Source: Leyella stercorea
GTDB taxonomy: Bacteria > Bacteroidota > Bacteroidia > Bacteroidales > Bacteroidaceae
Assembly: GCF_019052365.1 (NCBI RefSeq)
Contig: NZ_JAHQUY010000020.1
Coordinates: 1 to 43,845, forward strand
Reading direction: 5' to 3'
Length of the DNA: 43,845 nt
Each line of letters opens with the position of its first letter. Within the stretch, counting starts at the first letter, position 1. Below the pieces are notes generated by a model. That model searched no databases and was not told the DNA's origin. It worked only from the letters and a program-made list of their open reading frames with translations. Below, piece after piece: positions 23,496 through 34,538 of this stretch. The position numbers and the translations under genes are program-made.

Positions 23496-24491
23496 TCATT
23501 TATGTATATCTAAAAAATTATAGCCATTGAAATGCACAAGATGTTCTGGCGATTCTGCAATCCACACTTCCGTTTCCCATGCTATATCTTTAGCCTTTTG
23601 CTTGAAAGCATTTTTGGTCTCAAAGGCCGTAAAGAAGACAACGTCTGCTGTACAACCAGACTCTTTGAGCTTACGTTTTACTTTTCGCACTCTTATTTCG
23701 TTCCATTCTCCAGTGGAGTGATAGGCTTCAATAAGGTACAACAAGTTTTTCCCATGGCTATATGCCACGACATCAGGCAGTTCGTCATGTTCCAAGACGA
23801 AAAAGTTTATCTCTTTCAATGCTTTTTCATCCAAATGCAGGAACTTATCTGTTGTATCACCTACATAAAGTACTTCTGCACCAAAACCGAACAATGGTAA
23901 GAAAGTCTCTATTATCTCTTTTTGCAAATCATTATGTGCGCCATAAGACAGACTTATCCGTTTGCCTCCGGGAAGAGTTACCGGAACTTTCATCAGATTA
24001 CGTCTACATTCTAACTCTTCCTTAAGTGATTTCGCTTCTTTCAGATACCCAGAAAGTCGCATATCCCATTCTTCAGAACCATAACTATACAACAACTCCA
24101 CAAAAGATTTGCTTAAAGCATATCCACGCGAAGGGTTGTTAGTAGCCAGATTCTCTTTGGATGAAGAATTGATGACGATTCCTGCTTCAATCAGCAATTT
24201 TAAATCCTTCCTTCTTATATCGTCATAAGATCCTGGAGAAATGTGTTCTCCATAATTTTCATTCTCAAATGATATTATATCTCGTGTTCTTACAAAACCA
24301 TCATTCTCTTCAGAAAGAGCTTCAGCGAAACTTTTCTTTATTTTTCCTACCGCAAGACAGGCTTTAGCCATGCGCTCCACCTTTCTATCGGTACCATCAA
24401 CAGGTATACCTATTTTCTGGAAGACATCCAAAAGATTGTATACCAACGACCTTACTTTTGCAGATGTCTTAGCTTGAACTTTTATCTTCAT
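23496..24491 (-). CDS. BsuBI/PstI-family type II restriction endonuclease
   Basis: A 331-residue protein. Its C-terminal half matches the BsuBI/PstI endonuclease family: LYVGDTTDKFLHLDE (208-222), LPDVVAYSHGKNLLYLIEAY (238-257, with the catalytic PD at 239-240 and the glutamate at 255), VVFFTAFETKNAFKQKA, IAWETEVWIAESPEHLVHFN at the end. The N-terminal 170 residues are the helical DNA-binding part. Known members cut CTGCAG, which is the inferred but unproven site here. The start overlaps the stop of the methyltransferase gene by four bases (ATGA). The DNA is clearly more AT-rich than neighbouring genes, which suggests transfer. Confidence 0.88.
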   Translation of the reverse strand: MKIKVQAKTSAKVRSLVYNLLDVFQKIGIPVDGTDRKVERMAKACLAVGKIKKSFAEALSEENDGFVRTRDIISFENENYGEHISPGSYDDIRRKDLKLLIEAGIVINSSSKENLATNNPSRGYALSKSFVELLYSYGSEEWDMRLSGYLKEAKSLKEELECRRNLMKVPVTLPGGKRISLSYGAHNDLQKEIIETFLPLFGFGAEVLYVGDTTDKFLHLDEKALKEINFFVLEHDELPDVVAYSHGKNLLYLIEAYHSTGEWNEIRVRKVKRKLKESGCTADVVFFTAFETKNAFKQKAKDIAWETEVWIAESPEHLVHFNGYNFLDIHK

Positions 24492-25507
24492 ATCGCAAAC
24501 AAACTATTAGGAATATTTCTTTGTAAAATATATTCTTCTGATTTTTGTTCCAAATAATAAGTATTCTTTACCTGCTGAGCAATCTTATATGCCAGCAATG
24601 GCGGTACCGCATTTCCTATTTGATAGAATTGCTTGGTCTCTGTGCCAGAGAACTCAAACCAATCAGGGAATGTCTGAAGACGCGCTGCTTCACGGTACGT
24701 AAGACGTCTCCGTCTTCCGTCCGCAAGACGCACCCTCTGCATATCGCTCGTTGCCCCTGCAAGATTTCTGCAAGTAATGGTTCTCGCAGGCCTGTCTGGA
24801 TATAAATCACGAGGATTTACACAATGCGACTTCTTCTCGTATACTGCTATGTATTCGTCTTGTCGCGAAGTAAGTATCTTACTTTCGGGTTCAGGACTTA
24901 ACATTGTGTCTCCTATCGCTTCAGCAACAGTTCGCTTCTCACGCTCTATTGCAGGAAAATGGAATGATGCGCGGTGTCCGACACATATAAGTCTTTCGCG
25001 CCTTTGAGGAACACCATAATCAACGGCATTCAACACTTTGTATTCCACGATATAACCCAAATTCTGAAGTTCCTGAACTATCAAGTCCAGATACCATTTA
25101 TGTCTCCCTAAGATATTGGCGACATTCTCAAAAAGAAACACTTTAGGTTGTAGACGACGAACAGCATCTATAAATATAGGAAAGCCGTCACGTGCATCTT
25201 CCATGCCTTTTTGATTACCAAATCTGCTGAACGGTTGACAGGGAGGTCCCCCTATTATTATATCTATATTTTCTTCTTCCGGATAATTAAAACCTACTTC
25301 AAGAAACTGGTTATAGCATTTTCCTTTAAGATTTCTGTTATACGTATCAACAGCCTCGTCAACCATTTCGAAACCGATAGTTCTAAAACCTACAGCCTCA
25401 AATCCAAGCGACAAACCTCCACAACCAGCAAACAAGTCCAATACCACCGCAGGTTCTTGAACTTTTGGTTTCAATAATCCATCTATGTATTGACTATATT
25501 CTGTCAT
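24488..25507 (-). CDS. DNA (cytosine-5) methyltransferase of the type II system
   Basis: A 339-residue C5-cytosine methyltransferase that protects host sites from the adjoining endonuclease. Motif I is LDLFAGCGGLSLGFE (23-37), motif IV is GGPPCQPFSRFG with catalytic Cys90, motif VI is FENVANI (126-132), motif VIII is QRRERL (168-173), and motif X is QIGNAVPP near the end. The variable target-recognition region lies at about 200-280. It precedes and overlaps the restriction gene. AT-rich composition matches its partner. BsuBI and PstI themselves are paired with adenine methyltransferases, so the cytosine type is notable. Confidence 0.94.
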   Translation of the reverse strand: MTEYSQYIDGLLKPKVQEPAVVLDLFAGCGGLSLGFEAVGFRTIGFEMVDEAVDTYNRNLKGKCYNQFLEVGFNYPEEENIDIIIGGPPCQPFSRFGNQKGMEDARDGFPIFIDAVRRLQPKVFLFENVANILGRHKWYLDLIVQELQNLGYIVEYKVLNAVDYGVPQRRERLICVGHRASFHFPAIEREKRTVAEAIGDTMLSPEPESKILTSRQDEYIAVYEKKSHCVNPRDLYPDRPARTITCRNLAGATSDMQRVRLADGRRRRLTYREAARLQTFPDWFEFSGTETKQFYQIGNAVPPLLAYKIAQQVKNTYYLEQKSEEYILQRNIPNSLFAI

Positions 25508-25533
25508 CTATAATTCTTTGTTCAATTTTTATT

Positions 25534-27021
25534 TCACTTGAAATACTTGCCCACGACGGGCAGACTCTTCAGCGACAGGTCGTGATAGACGATGTGACCG
25601 ATGAACGCCACGACGAGTGCGGTGTTCACAGCGAGCGCAGCCCACTCGGGCAGGTTGTCGTTGGCAAGATTCATGAGGAAGTAGAACAGCGCCGTGATAG
25701 CCACGTACACGCCTATCGACTTCAGCGGATAGTTGATGGGATACTTGCGCTGACCGACGAGATAAGACAGCACCATCGCCGTGCCGTAGCCCGCTACGCC
25801 GCCCCATGCGCAAGCCATATAGCTGTACTTGGGCACGAAGAGCACGTTCACCACTACCAGCACCAAGCAGCCCGCAGCAGAGAACCACGCACCGTATATG
25901 GTCTTGTCGATGAGCTTGTACCAGAACGAGAGGTTGAAGTAGACGCCCATCATTATCTCGGCAGCCATCACGATAGGCACGACGCGCAGACCAGGCCAGT
26001 AGCTCTCGTTAGGGATGATGAAGCGCAGGATGTCGATGTAGGCGATAACGACGAGGAACGCAAGCAGCGTGAAGATGATGAAGAACTTCATGGCCTTGGC
26101 GTACGTCTCGCGGTTGTCCTTGTCTTTCGACTTGCCGAAAACGAACGGCTCGTAGGCGTAGCGGAACGCCTGCGTAATCATCGCCATGATCATCGCAATC
26201 TTCGTAGCCGCACCGTAAATGCCGAGCTGCGTCTTCTCGTCGGCTCCGTCGTAGAGATACGGGAAGATAATCTTGTCGAGTGTCTGGTTGAGGATGCCGG
26301 CTATGCCCAACACTAACAGAGGCATGGCGTAGCGCAGCATACGGCGCCACAACTGCACGTCGAAGCGCCAGCGGAAACCCGTCAGCTCGCGCCAGAAGCA
26401 GAGCAGGACGACGGCTGTACAAATGAGGTTGATGTAGAACACCATGCCCACGTCGAGCGTGAACTGCGCGTCGTACAAGCCGAACGGGTTCAGCTTCAGC
26501 GCCGGCAGCACGATGAGGTAGAGCAAGTTGAGCACGATGTTCAGCACGATGTTCACCAACTGCAACGCCGCGAACTTAATGGCCTTCTTCTTGTAGCGCA
26601 GATAGGCGAACGGTATGCACTTGAACGCGTCGATAGCCACGCAGACGAACATCACTGCCACCCAACTCTGATGGTCGGGGTACTTCATGAACGTAGCTAT
26701 CTGTGGCAGAAAACTGAACACGAGCGCCACGAAAAGCGCCGCCGTCGCTCCGACGGAGATAAGCACCGTAGAGTAAACGGTCTGCGGGTTCTCCTCCGTC
26801 TTGTTCACGTAGCGGAAGAAGGTTGTCTCCATACCGTACGTAAGGATGACAAGCAGCAGCGCCGTGTAGGCGTAGATGTTCGTAACGACACCATATTGTC
26901 CGCCGCTCGCGACGAACGCTGTGGTCTGGATGGGCACCAGCAGATAGTTGATGAAACGGCCCGCAATGCTGCTCAAGCCGTAAATGGCGGTGTCCTTTGC
27001 TAAACTCTTTAAATTAGCCAT
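25534..27021 (-). CDS. Polysaccharide flippase (Wzx/MOP-superfamily) membrane protein
   Basis: A 495-residue integral membrane protein of the MOP flippase superfamily, with 12-14 hydrophobic segments spread along the length. The start MANLKSLAKDTAIYGLSSIA followed by GRFINYLLVPIQTTAFV is typical of Bacteroidota oligosaccharide translocases, as are YGMETTFFRYVNK and FGKSKDKDNRETY. It probably flips a lipid-linked sugar across the inner membrane. No glycosyltransferase cluster surrounds it. It lies 17 bases after the SpmAB-like gene on the same strand, so both may share a transcript. Confidence 0.88.
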   Translation of the reverse strand: MANLKSLAKDTAIYGLSSIAGRFINYLLVPIQTTAFVASGGQYGVVTNIYAYTALLLVILTYGMETTFFRYVNKTEENPQTVYSTVLISVGATAALFVALVFSFLPQIATFMKYPDHQSWVAVMFVCVAIDAFKCIPFAYLRYKKKAIKFAALQLVNIVLNIVLNLLYLIVLPALKLNPFGLYDAQFTLDVGMVFYINLICTAVVLLCFWRELTGFRWRFDVQLWRRMLRYAMPLLVLGIAGILNQTLDKIIFPYLYDGADEKTQLGIYGAATKIAMIMAMITQAFRYAYEPFVFGKSKDKDNRETYAKAMKFFIIFTLLAFLVVIAYIDILRFIIPNESYWPGLRVVPIVMAAEIMMGVYFNLSFWYKLIDKTIYGAWFSAAGCLVLVVVNVLFVPKYSYMACAWGGVAGYGTAMVLSYLVGQRKYPINYPLKSIGVYVAITALFYFLMNLANDNLPEWAALAVNTALVVAFIGHIVYHDLSLKSLPVVGKYFK

Positions 27022-27038
27022 ACTTTACTTTTTTACTT

Positions 27039-28268
27039 TTAAAAGAACATGTAGCATATTGCGATTGCCGCAATTACGCCAGCGAGGTCGGCAAGCAAGC
27101 CGCAGGCTACGGCGTGGCGTGTGTAGCGTACGCCGACGCTGCCGAAGTAGACGGCGAGGATGTAGAAGGTGGTGTCGGTGGAGCCCTGGAAGATGCATGA
27201 GAGGCGACCCACGAACGAGTCGGCACCGTATGTAGTCATGGCGTCGACCATCATGCCGCGCGCTCCGCTACCCGATAGCGGCTTCATGAAAGCCGTGGGC
27301 AGCGCGCCAACGAAGTCGGTGTTGCAGCCAAGAGCCTCAACCACCCACTTCACGCCGCCAATGAGCATATCCATAGCACCCGAAGCACGGAACACACCGA
27401 TGCCAACAAGTATCGCCACGAGATAAGGAATAATGCGCACAGCCGTAGAGAAACCGTCCTTTGCGCCCTCGATGAACGCATCGTACACGTTCACCTTCTT
27501 GCGCATGCCAGCCAGGATGAACACCACGATGATAAGCATCAGCAGAATGTTAGCCACCGACGTGCTCACGACGTTCATCTGCGCCTTGTCCATAGCCGAG
27601 AAGCCCCAGATGATGGCGGCAACGGCGAGCGACAAGCCGCCCAGCGTGAGCAGCATAGTGCGGTTGAGCAGGTTGATACGCTGATAGATTGACGTAACGA
27701 TGATGCCGGCGACGGTAGAACAGAACGTAGCGAGCAGAATGGGCACGAAGATGTCCGTAGGCTGCGCTGCGCCGAGCTGCGCACGATACACCATGATGCT
27801 CACCGGTATGAGCGTCAGACCCGACGTGTTGAGCACGAGGAACATTATCATCGGGTTCGTCGCCGTGTCCTTCTTCGGGTTCAGCTCCTGCAGCTGCTCC
27901 ATAGCCTTCAGTCCGAGTGGCGTTGCGGCATTGTCGAGTCCGAGCATGTTGGCAGCCACGTTCATAAAGATGCTGCCCGTGACGGGATGCCCCTTCGGTA
28001 TGTCTGGAAACAGTCGGGAGAACACGGGCGAAAGCACACGTGCCAGCACGTTCACCACCCCACCCTTCTCGCCTATCTTCATTATGCCGAGCCACAGCGA
28101 GAGCACGCCGGTGAGTCCGAGCGAAATCTCGAACGCCGTGCGCGAGGTGTCGAACGTAGAGTTCATGATTGCGGGGAACACTTCCGTATCGCCCATGAAC
28201 ACAAGCCGCACAAGGGCTATGCAGAAGGCGATGAGGAAGAACGCAATCCAGATATAGTTGAGTACCAT
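27039..28268 (-). CDS. Nucleoside-recognition (Gate) domain membrane protein, SpmA-SpmB-like fusion
   Basis: A 409-residue membrane protein combining two halves related to Bacillus spore maturation proteins SpmA and SpmB. The first half has GSIFMNVAANMLGLDNAATP (about residues 96-115) and LVLNTSGLTLIPVSIMVYRA. The second has DAFIEGAKDGFSTAVRIIPY, LPTAFMKPLSGSGARGMMVD and CIFQGSTDTTFYILAVYFGS. Around ten membrane spans are evident. In non-sporulating Bacteroidota the role is unknown; transport of a nucleoside-like or peptidoglycan-related compound is a guess. The length is usual for the fused form. Confidence 0.88.
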   Translation of the reverse strand: MVLNYIWIAFFLIAFCIALVRLVFMGDTEVFPAIMNSTFDTSRTAFEISLGLTGVLSLWLGIMKIGEKGGVVNVLARVLSPVFSRLFPDIPKGHPVTGSIFMNVAANMLGLDNAATPLGLKAMEQLQELNPKKDTATNPMIMFLVLNTSGLTLIPVSIMVYRAQLGAAQPTDIFVPILLATFCSTVAGIIVTSIYQRINLLNRTMLLTLGGLSLAVAAIIWGFSAMDKAQMNVVSTSVANILLMLIIVVFILAGMRKKVNVYDAFIEGAKDGFSTAVRIIPYLVAILVGIGVFRASGAMDMLIGGVKWVVEALGCNTDFVGALPTAFMKPLSGSGARGMMVDAMTTYGADSFVGRLSCIFQGSTDTTFYILAVYFGSVGVRYTRHAVACGLLADLAGVIAAIAICYMFF

Positions 28269-28318
28269 TCTATATTATGTATTAGCTTTTATTCTTATTT
28301 ATATATTAGTTCAATATG

Positions 28319-28423
28319 CAAAATTACATTATTATATCGAAATACGGCAGAAACGAAACTCTATTTATTTTACAAAATCTGAGAAAACGTGTGTGGCTAT
28401 GTGAAATAAAAGTTGTACATTTG
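28319..28423. promoter_or_regulatory. Divergent promoter region for SpmAB-like gene and coaD
   Basis: On the minus strand TAATTTTG (28326-28319) stands about 50 bases before the SpmAB-like start. On the plus strand TACATTTG (28416-28423) stands 23 bases before the coaD start. Both fit TAnnTTTG; the -33 parts are weak. Confidence 0.58.
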
Positions 28424-28446
28424 CAGATATTAGTAAACGGAAAGCT

Positions 28447-28899
28447 ATGGAAAGAATCGGAATATTCGTCGGATCGTTCGACCCGTTCACCATCGGTCAC
28501 GACTCTATCGTGCGCCGCGCCTTGCCACTCTTCGACCGCCTCGTCATCGGCGTGGGCGTGAACGAAAAGAAGCGCTACATGCTCACGGCGGAGCAGCGCG
28601 TAGAGGCTATCAGAGGGCTGTATGCCGGCGAGGAGAAGATAAGCGTGGAGCAGTACAGCGACCTGACGGTCGACTTCGCGCAGCGCCACGGAGCGCAGTT
28701 CATCGTGAAGGGTGTGCGCTCGGTGAAGGACTTCGAGTTCGAACGCGAGCAGGCTGACATCAACCGCCGACTCACGGGCATAGAGACCGTGGTGTTCTAC
28801 GCCCTGCCTGGCATGGACAGCGTGTCGTCGTCGGTGGTCAGAGAACTGAAGAACTTCGGAAGGGACGTGGACTCTTTTCTTCCGAAAAGAATCGGATAG
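28447..28899 (+). CDS. coaD: Pantetheine-phosphate adenylyltransferase
   Basis: A 150-residue cytosolic enzyme that transfers AMP from ATP to 4'-phosphopantetheine in coenzyme A synthesis. It has the nucleotidyltransferase GSFDPFTIGHDSIVRRA (residues 9-25, HxGH-type site), IVKGVRSVKDFEFEREQADI, and the C-terminal ALPGMDSVSSSVVREL with the ISS-type signature. Length is normal for CoaD (about 155-160). It ends on TAG. It may share a transcript with ybeY, separated by a 168-base repeat tract. Confidence 0.96.
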   Translation: MERIGIFVGSFDPFTIGHDSIVRRALPLFDRLVIGVGVNEKKRYMLTAEQRVEAIRGLYAGEEKISVEQYSDLTVDFAQRHGAQFIVKGVRSVKDFEFEREQADINRRLTGIETVVFYALPGMDSVSSSVVRELKNFGRDVDSFLPKRIG

Positions 28900-28901
28900 G
28901 A

Positions 28902-29060
28902 TGGTGAGGTGGTGAGATGGTGAGATATGATGGTGATGTGGTGAGATGTTGACATTAGTGTATATCTCACAACAACACATCTCAACACCACACCATCTCA
29001 ACATCTCACCACAACAACACCACAACACCTCAACATAACAACATAACAACATAACAACAT
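28902..29060. repeat. (GGTGAGAT)n / TTGACATTAGTG / (TCTCAACACC)n tract
   Basis: G-rich GGTGAGGTGGTGAGATGGTG units lead to TGTTGACATTAGTGTATATC and then to C-rich ATCTCAACACCACACC units and CATAACAACATAACAACA. The two halves are complementary, so the whole can form a long imperfect hairpin between coaD and ybeY. Confidence 0.72.
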
Positions 29061-29067
29061 CAAGAAT

Positions 29068-29490
29068 ATGATTACATACAACGTAGACGGCGTGAAGATG
29101 CCGAAGATAAAGAAGCGCGAGACGACAGCATGGATACGTGCCGTCGCCGCTACATACGGCTATAAGGTAGGCGAAGTGGGCTACATGTTCGTTGACGACG
29201 AGAAGATTCTCGAGGTGAACAACGAATATTTAGGTCACGACTACTATACAGACGTGATAACGTTCGACTACGACGAGCCGGGCATCGTGAGCGGCGACAT
29301 CGTAATCTCGCTCGACACCGTGCGCACCAATGCCGAGAAGTTCGGCAAGCAGTACGACGACGAGCTGCACCGCGTGATAATTCACGGCATACTGCATCTC
29401 TGCGGCATCAACGACAAGGGACCGGGAGAGCGCGAGATAATGGAGGACGCAGAGAACAAGGCACTTGCCATGCTGCAGAACCTCTGCTGA
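29068..29490 (+). CDS. ybeY: Endoribonuclease YbeY, rRNA maturation factor
   Basis: A 140-residue member of the UPF0054 family, a zinc-dependent single-strand endoribonuclease acting in 16S rRNA 3' maturation and ribosome quality control. The N-terminal and central parts show VGEVGYMFVDDEKILEVNNE, YLGHDYYTDVITFDYDE and GDIVISLDTV. The metal site is IIHGILHLCGINDK; the usual third histidine of HGxLHLxGYDH is replaced by lysine, as I recall from other Bacteroidota members. The start follows AACATCAAGAAT with no Shine-Dalgarno. Length is normal. Confidence 0.94.
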   Translation: MITYNVDGVKMPKIKKRETTAWIRAVAATYGYKVGEVGYMFVDDEKILEVNNEYLGHDYYTDVITFDYDEPGIVSGDIVISLDTVRTNAEKFGKQYDDELHRVIIHGILHLCGINDKGPGEREIMEDAENKALAMLQNLC

Positions 29491-29540
29491 GATATTCTCC
29501 CACAGATGCGCACAGATTATAAGGGTGCGTAGAAATCAAC

Positions 29541-29608
29541 AACGGATTAAGCTGATTAAACGGATTTTCTTCATTGCAGAGAAATCCTATTAATCGGCTT
29601 AATCCGTT
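29541..29608. repeat. Long hairpin repeat, AACGGATTAA family, copy 2
   Basis: Left arm AACGGATTAAGCTGATTAAA plus CGGATT (29541-29566) pairs with AATCCTATTAATCGGCTTAA plus TCCGTT (29583-29608). The central triplet differs from copy 1 but is matched within the hairpin (GCTGATTAA against TTAATCGGC, with a G-U pair). It follows ybeY by about 50 bases and could terminate it. The flanking GGGTGCGTAGAAA is an inverted copy of the flank of copy 1. Confidence 0.76.
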
Positions 29609-29628
29609 TTTGCTTTTAACGTAGCGGT

Positions 29629-29862
29629 TGGTGCACTTCTCTCAGGGGGTGCAGCAGTCTCTGCTGCACCAATCAAGTAAATGACGCTATCTATTCTGTG
29701 GGTGTACTTATTGCTCGGTGGGTGTACTTCTCCCAGGGGGTGCAGCAGTCTCTGCTGCACCAACCAAGTAAATGACACTATCTATTCTGTGGATACACTT
29801 ATTGCTCGGTGGGTGTACTTATTGCTCGGTTGGTGCACTTGAGACAAGTGCACCCCCTGAAA
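29629..29862. repeat. Composite hairpin repeat with 91-bp internal duplication, GGTGCACTTG family
   Basis: Two direct copies of a unit starting GGGGGTGCAGCAGTCTCTGC begin at 29645 and 29736 (period 91). Each opens with hairpin GGTGCAGCAG/CTGCTGCACC and carries AAGTAAATGAC, CTATCTATTCTGTGG and ATTGCTCGGT words. The element closes with GGTGCACTTG (29831-29840) paired with CAAGTGCACC (29844-29853) and CCCCCT, in the opposite orientation to the opening hairpin. No gene is seen in 29491-29884. Confidence 0.76.
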
Positions 29863-29884
29863 TCGCCACAACTTAGAATTGCGC

Positions 29885-31162
29885 CTACTTGATTACGAGC
29901 ATCGTGAGGCGTTCCTCGGCAAAGAGATCCTGCGCCACACGCTGCAGGTCGGCAGCCGTGAGCGCGTCGATGCGCTCGCAGAGTGCCGTCACATCCTTCT
30001 TCCAACCATAGTGCAGATAGCTCTTGGCGAAGTCGAGTGCGAACGACTCGCGCGAGTCGCAGGCGATGCCTATCTGTCCGCGTATCTGCCGTTTGGCAGC
30101 ACGCAGCTGCGCGTCGCTCAGCGGACGCTGCATCACCTTGTCCAGCTCGCGACGTATGAGTCGTAGGCAGCGCTTCACGTTCTTCGGGTCGCAACCGAAG
30201 TAGACCGCCCAAAGACCCGTGTCACTATAGCTCTGCGCCATGCTCTCAACGGTGTAGACGAGAGCGTTGCGCTCGCGCAGCGACACGTTCAGGCGTGCCG
30301 TCATGCCAGGTCCGCCGAGGATATTGTTGAGCAGATAAAGCGCAATGCGGCGTTCGTCGTGAACGTCGTAGGCGCGAGTGCCAAGCATCACATGAGCAAG
30401 GTGTGTGTCCATGTGGTGCTCTATGTGCTGCGCCACGTAGGGCGGAAGAACAGCAGTGGCGGTATCATTGCCGCCGCCACATCCTGCCGACTCGTCACAC
30501 AACGCTTGCTGCTGCGGCGGCAAGGATACCGCCGCTACGTTAGTGTTAGCCCGCTCAAGCAGTCGCACGAGCTTGTGGAAGTCGACGTCGCCGTAAGCAA
30601 AGAACACGCTGTTCTCGGGTCGATAGTAGCGTCGCGTGAAGCGCAGCGCGTCAGCCGTTGTGTAACGGCGCAGCTTCTCTGCCGTGCCCAGTATGTTATG
30701 CCCCAGCGGATGTCCGCTGAAAACGGCGTTCTCGAAGAGGTCGTACACGAGTTCGGCGGGCGAGTCGTTGTAGCTCTCTATCTCGTCTACGATCACCTCT
30801 ACCTCCTTGTCTATCTCCGCCTGCGGATAGGTGCTGTGAAAGACGATGTCGGTGAGCAGGTCGACAGCGCGGTCAATGTTCTCCTTCAGTACGGCGGCGT
30901 GATACACCGTCTCCTCCTTGTTGGTGAAGGCGTTGAGGTCGCCGCCCACGCTCTCCAGGTGGCCCAGTATCTGCATCGAGCTGCGGCGCTCCGTGCCCTT
31001 GAAAGTGATATGCTCGCAGAAGTGCGCCATTCCCTCCTCGCGTCCGAGCTCCTCGTCGCGTGTGCCGGCGCCTACAGCGTAGCCGCAATATACCACGGGT
31101 TGGGCGGACGGAAGGTGGATTATGCGCAATCCGTTAGCAAGAGTATGTGTATTATAGTTCAT
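29885..31162 (-). CDS. M16 family zinc metallopeptidase
   Basis: A protein of about 425 residues of the pitrilysin/insulinase family, with the inverted zinc motif HFCEH (residues 47-51, in GMAHFCEHITFKG) and downstream glutamates in VEVIVDEIESYNDSP. Later M16 marks are ILGTAEKLRRYTTADALRF, YRPENSVFFAYGDVD and NILGGPGMTARLNVSLRERN. No signal peptide is seen, so it is probably cytosolic or processed with a partner. Residues of about 208-243 contain a cysteine- and glycine-rich insert that coincides with a palindromic repeat (30453-30538). In-frame ATGs at 31180 and 31168 exist; the predicted promoter (31189-31182) excludes the first. Confidence 0.9.
   Translation of the reverse strand: MNYNTHTLANGLRIIHLPSAQPVVYCGYAVGAGTRDEELGREEGMAHFCEHITFKGTERRSSMQILGHLESVGGDLNAFTNKEETVYHAAVLKENIDRAVDLLTDIVFHSTYPQAEIDKEVEVIVDEIESYNDSPAELVYDLFENAVFSGHPLGHNILGTAEKLRRYTTADALRFTRRYYRPENSVFFAYGDVDFHKLVRLLERANTNVAAVSLPPQQQALCDESAGCGGGNDTATAVLPPYVAQHIEHHMDTHLAHVMLGTRAYDVHDERRIALYLLNNILGGPGMTARLNVSLRERNALVYTVESMAQSYSDTGLWAVYFGCDPKNVKRCLRLIRRELDKVMQRPLSDAQLRAAKRQIRGQIGIACDSRESFALDFAKSYLHYGWKKDVTALCERIDALTAADLQRVAQDLFAEERLTMLVIK
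30453..30538 (-). repeat. GTAGCGG-family double-hairpin repeat captured inside the M16 gene
   Basis: On the coding strand it starts GTAGCGGCGGTATCCTTGCC, continues GCCGCAGCA, and ends with GGCGGCGGCAATGATACCGCC. Compared with the intergenic copies at 13609 and 36081, the core GGAGG/CCTCC pair has changed to GGCGG/CCGCC on both sides, so pairing is kept. It is read in-frame and encodes VAAVSLPPQQQALCDESAG followed by CGGGNDTATA. Confidence 0.62.
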
Positions 31163-31181
31163 CTTCATTGATTTTAACATA

Positions 31182-34442
<3,261 letters not shown>

Positions 34443-34454
34443 GATATAGATAAC

Positions 34455-34520
34455 AACGGATTAACCCGATTAAACGGATTCCTTCAAGCTAAGAGAAGAA
34501 TCTGTTTAATCGGGTTAATT
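34455..34520. repeat. Long hairpin repeat, AACGGATTAA family, copy 3
   Basis: AACGGATTAACCCGATTAAA plus CGGATT (34455-34480) pairs with AATCTGTTTAATCGGGTTAA (34499-34518) plus TT; the central CCC is matched by GGG, unlike the other copies, so the family keeps pairing while varying. It lies 12 bases after the beta-galactosidase stop and 18 before the sulfatase start, where it could weaken read-through. Confidence 0.78.
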
Positions 34521-34538
34521 ATTAAAAAACAAATCACT

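Noticed and set aside
23496..25507. A larger defence island
   Set aside because: Only the two-gene type II system is present; the neighbours are housekeeping or transport genes, and the RhuM-Fic remnant lies 15 kb away.
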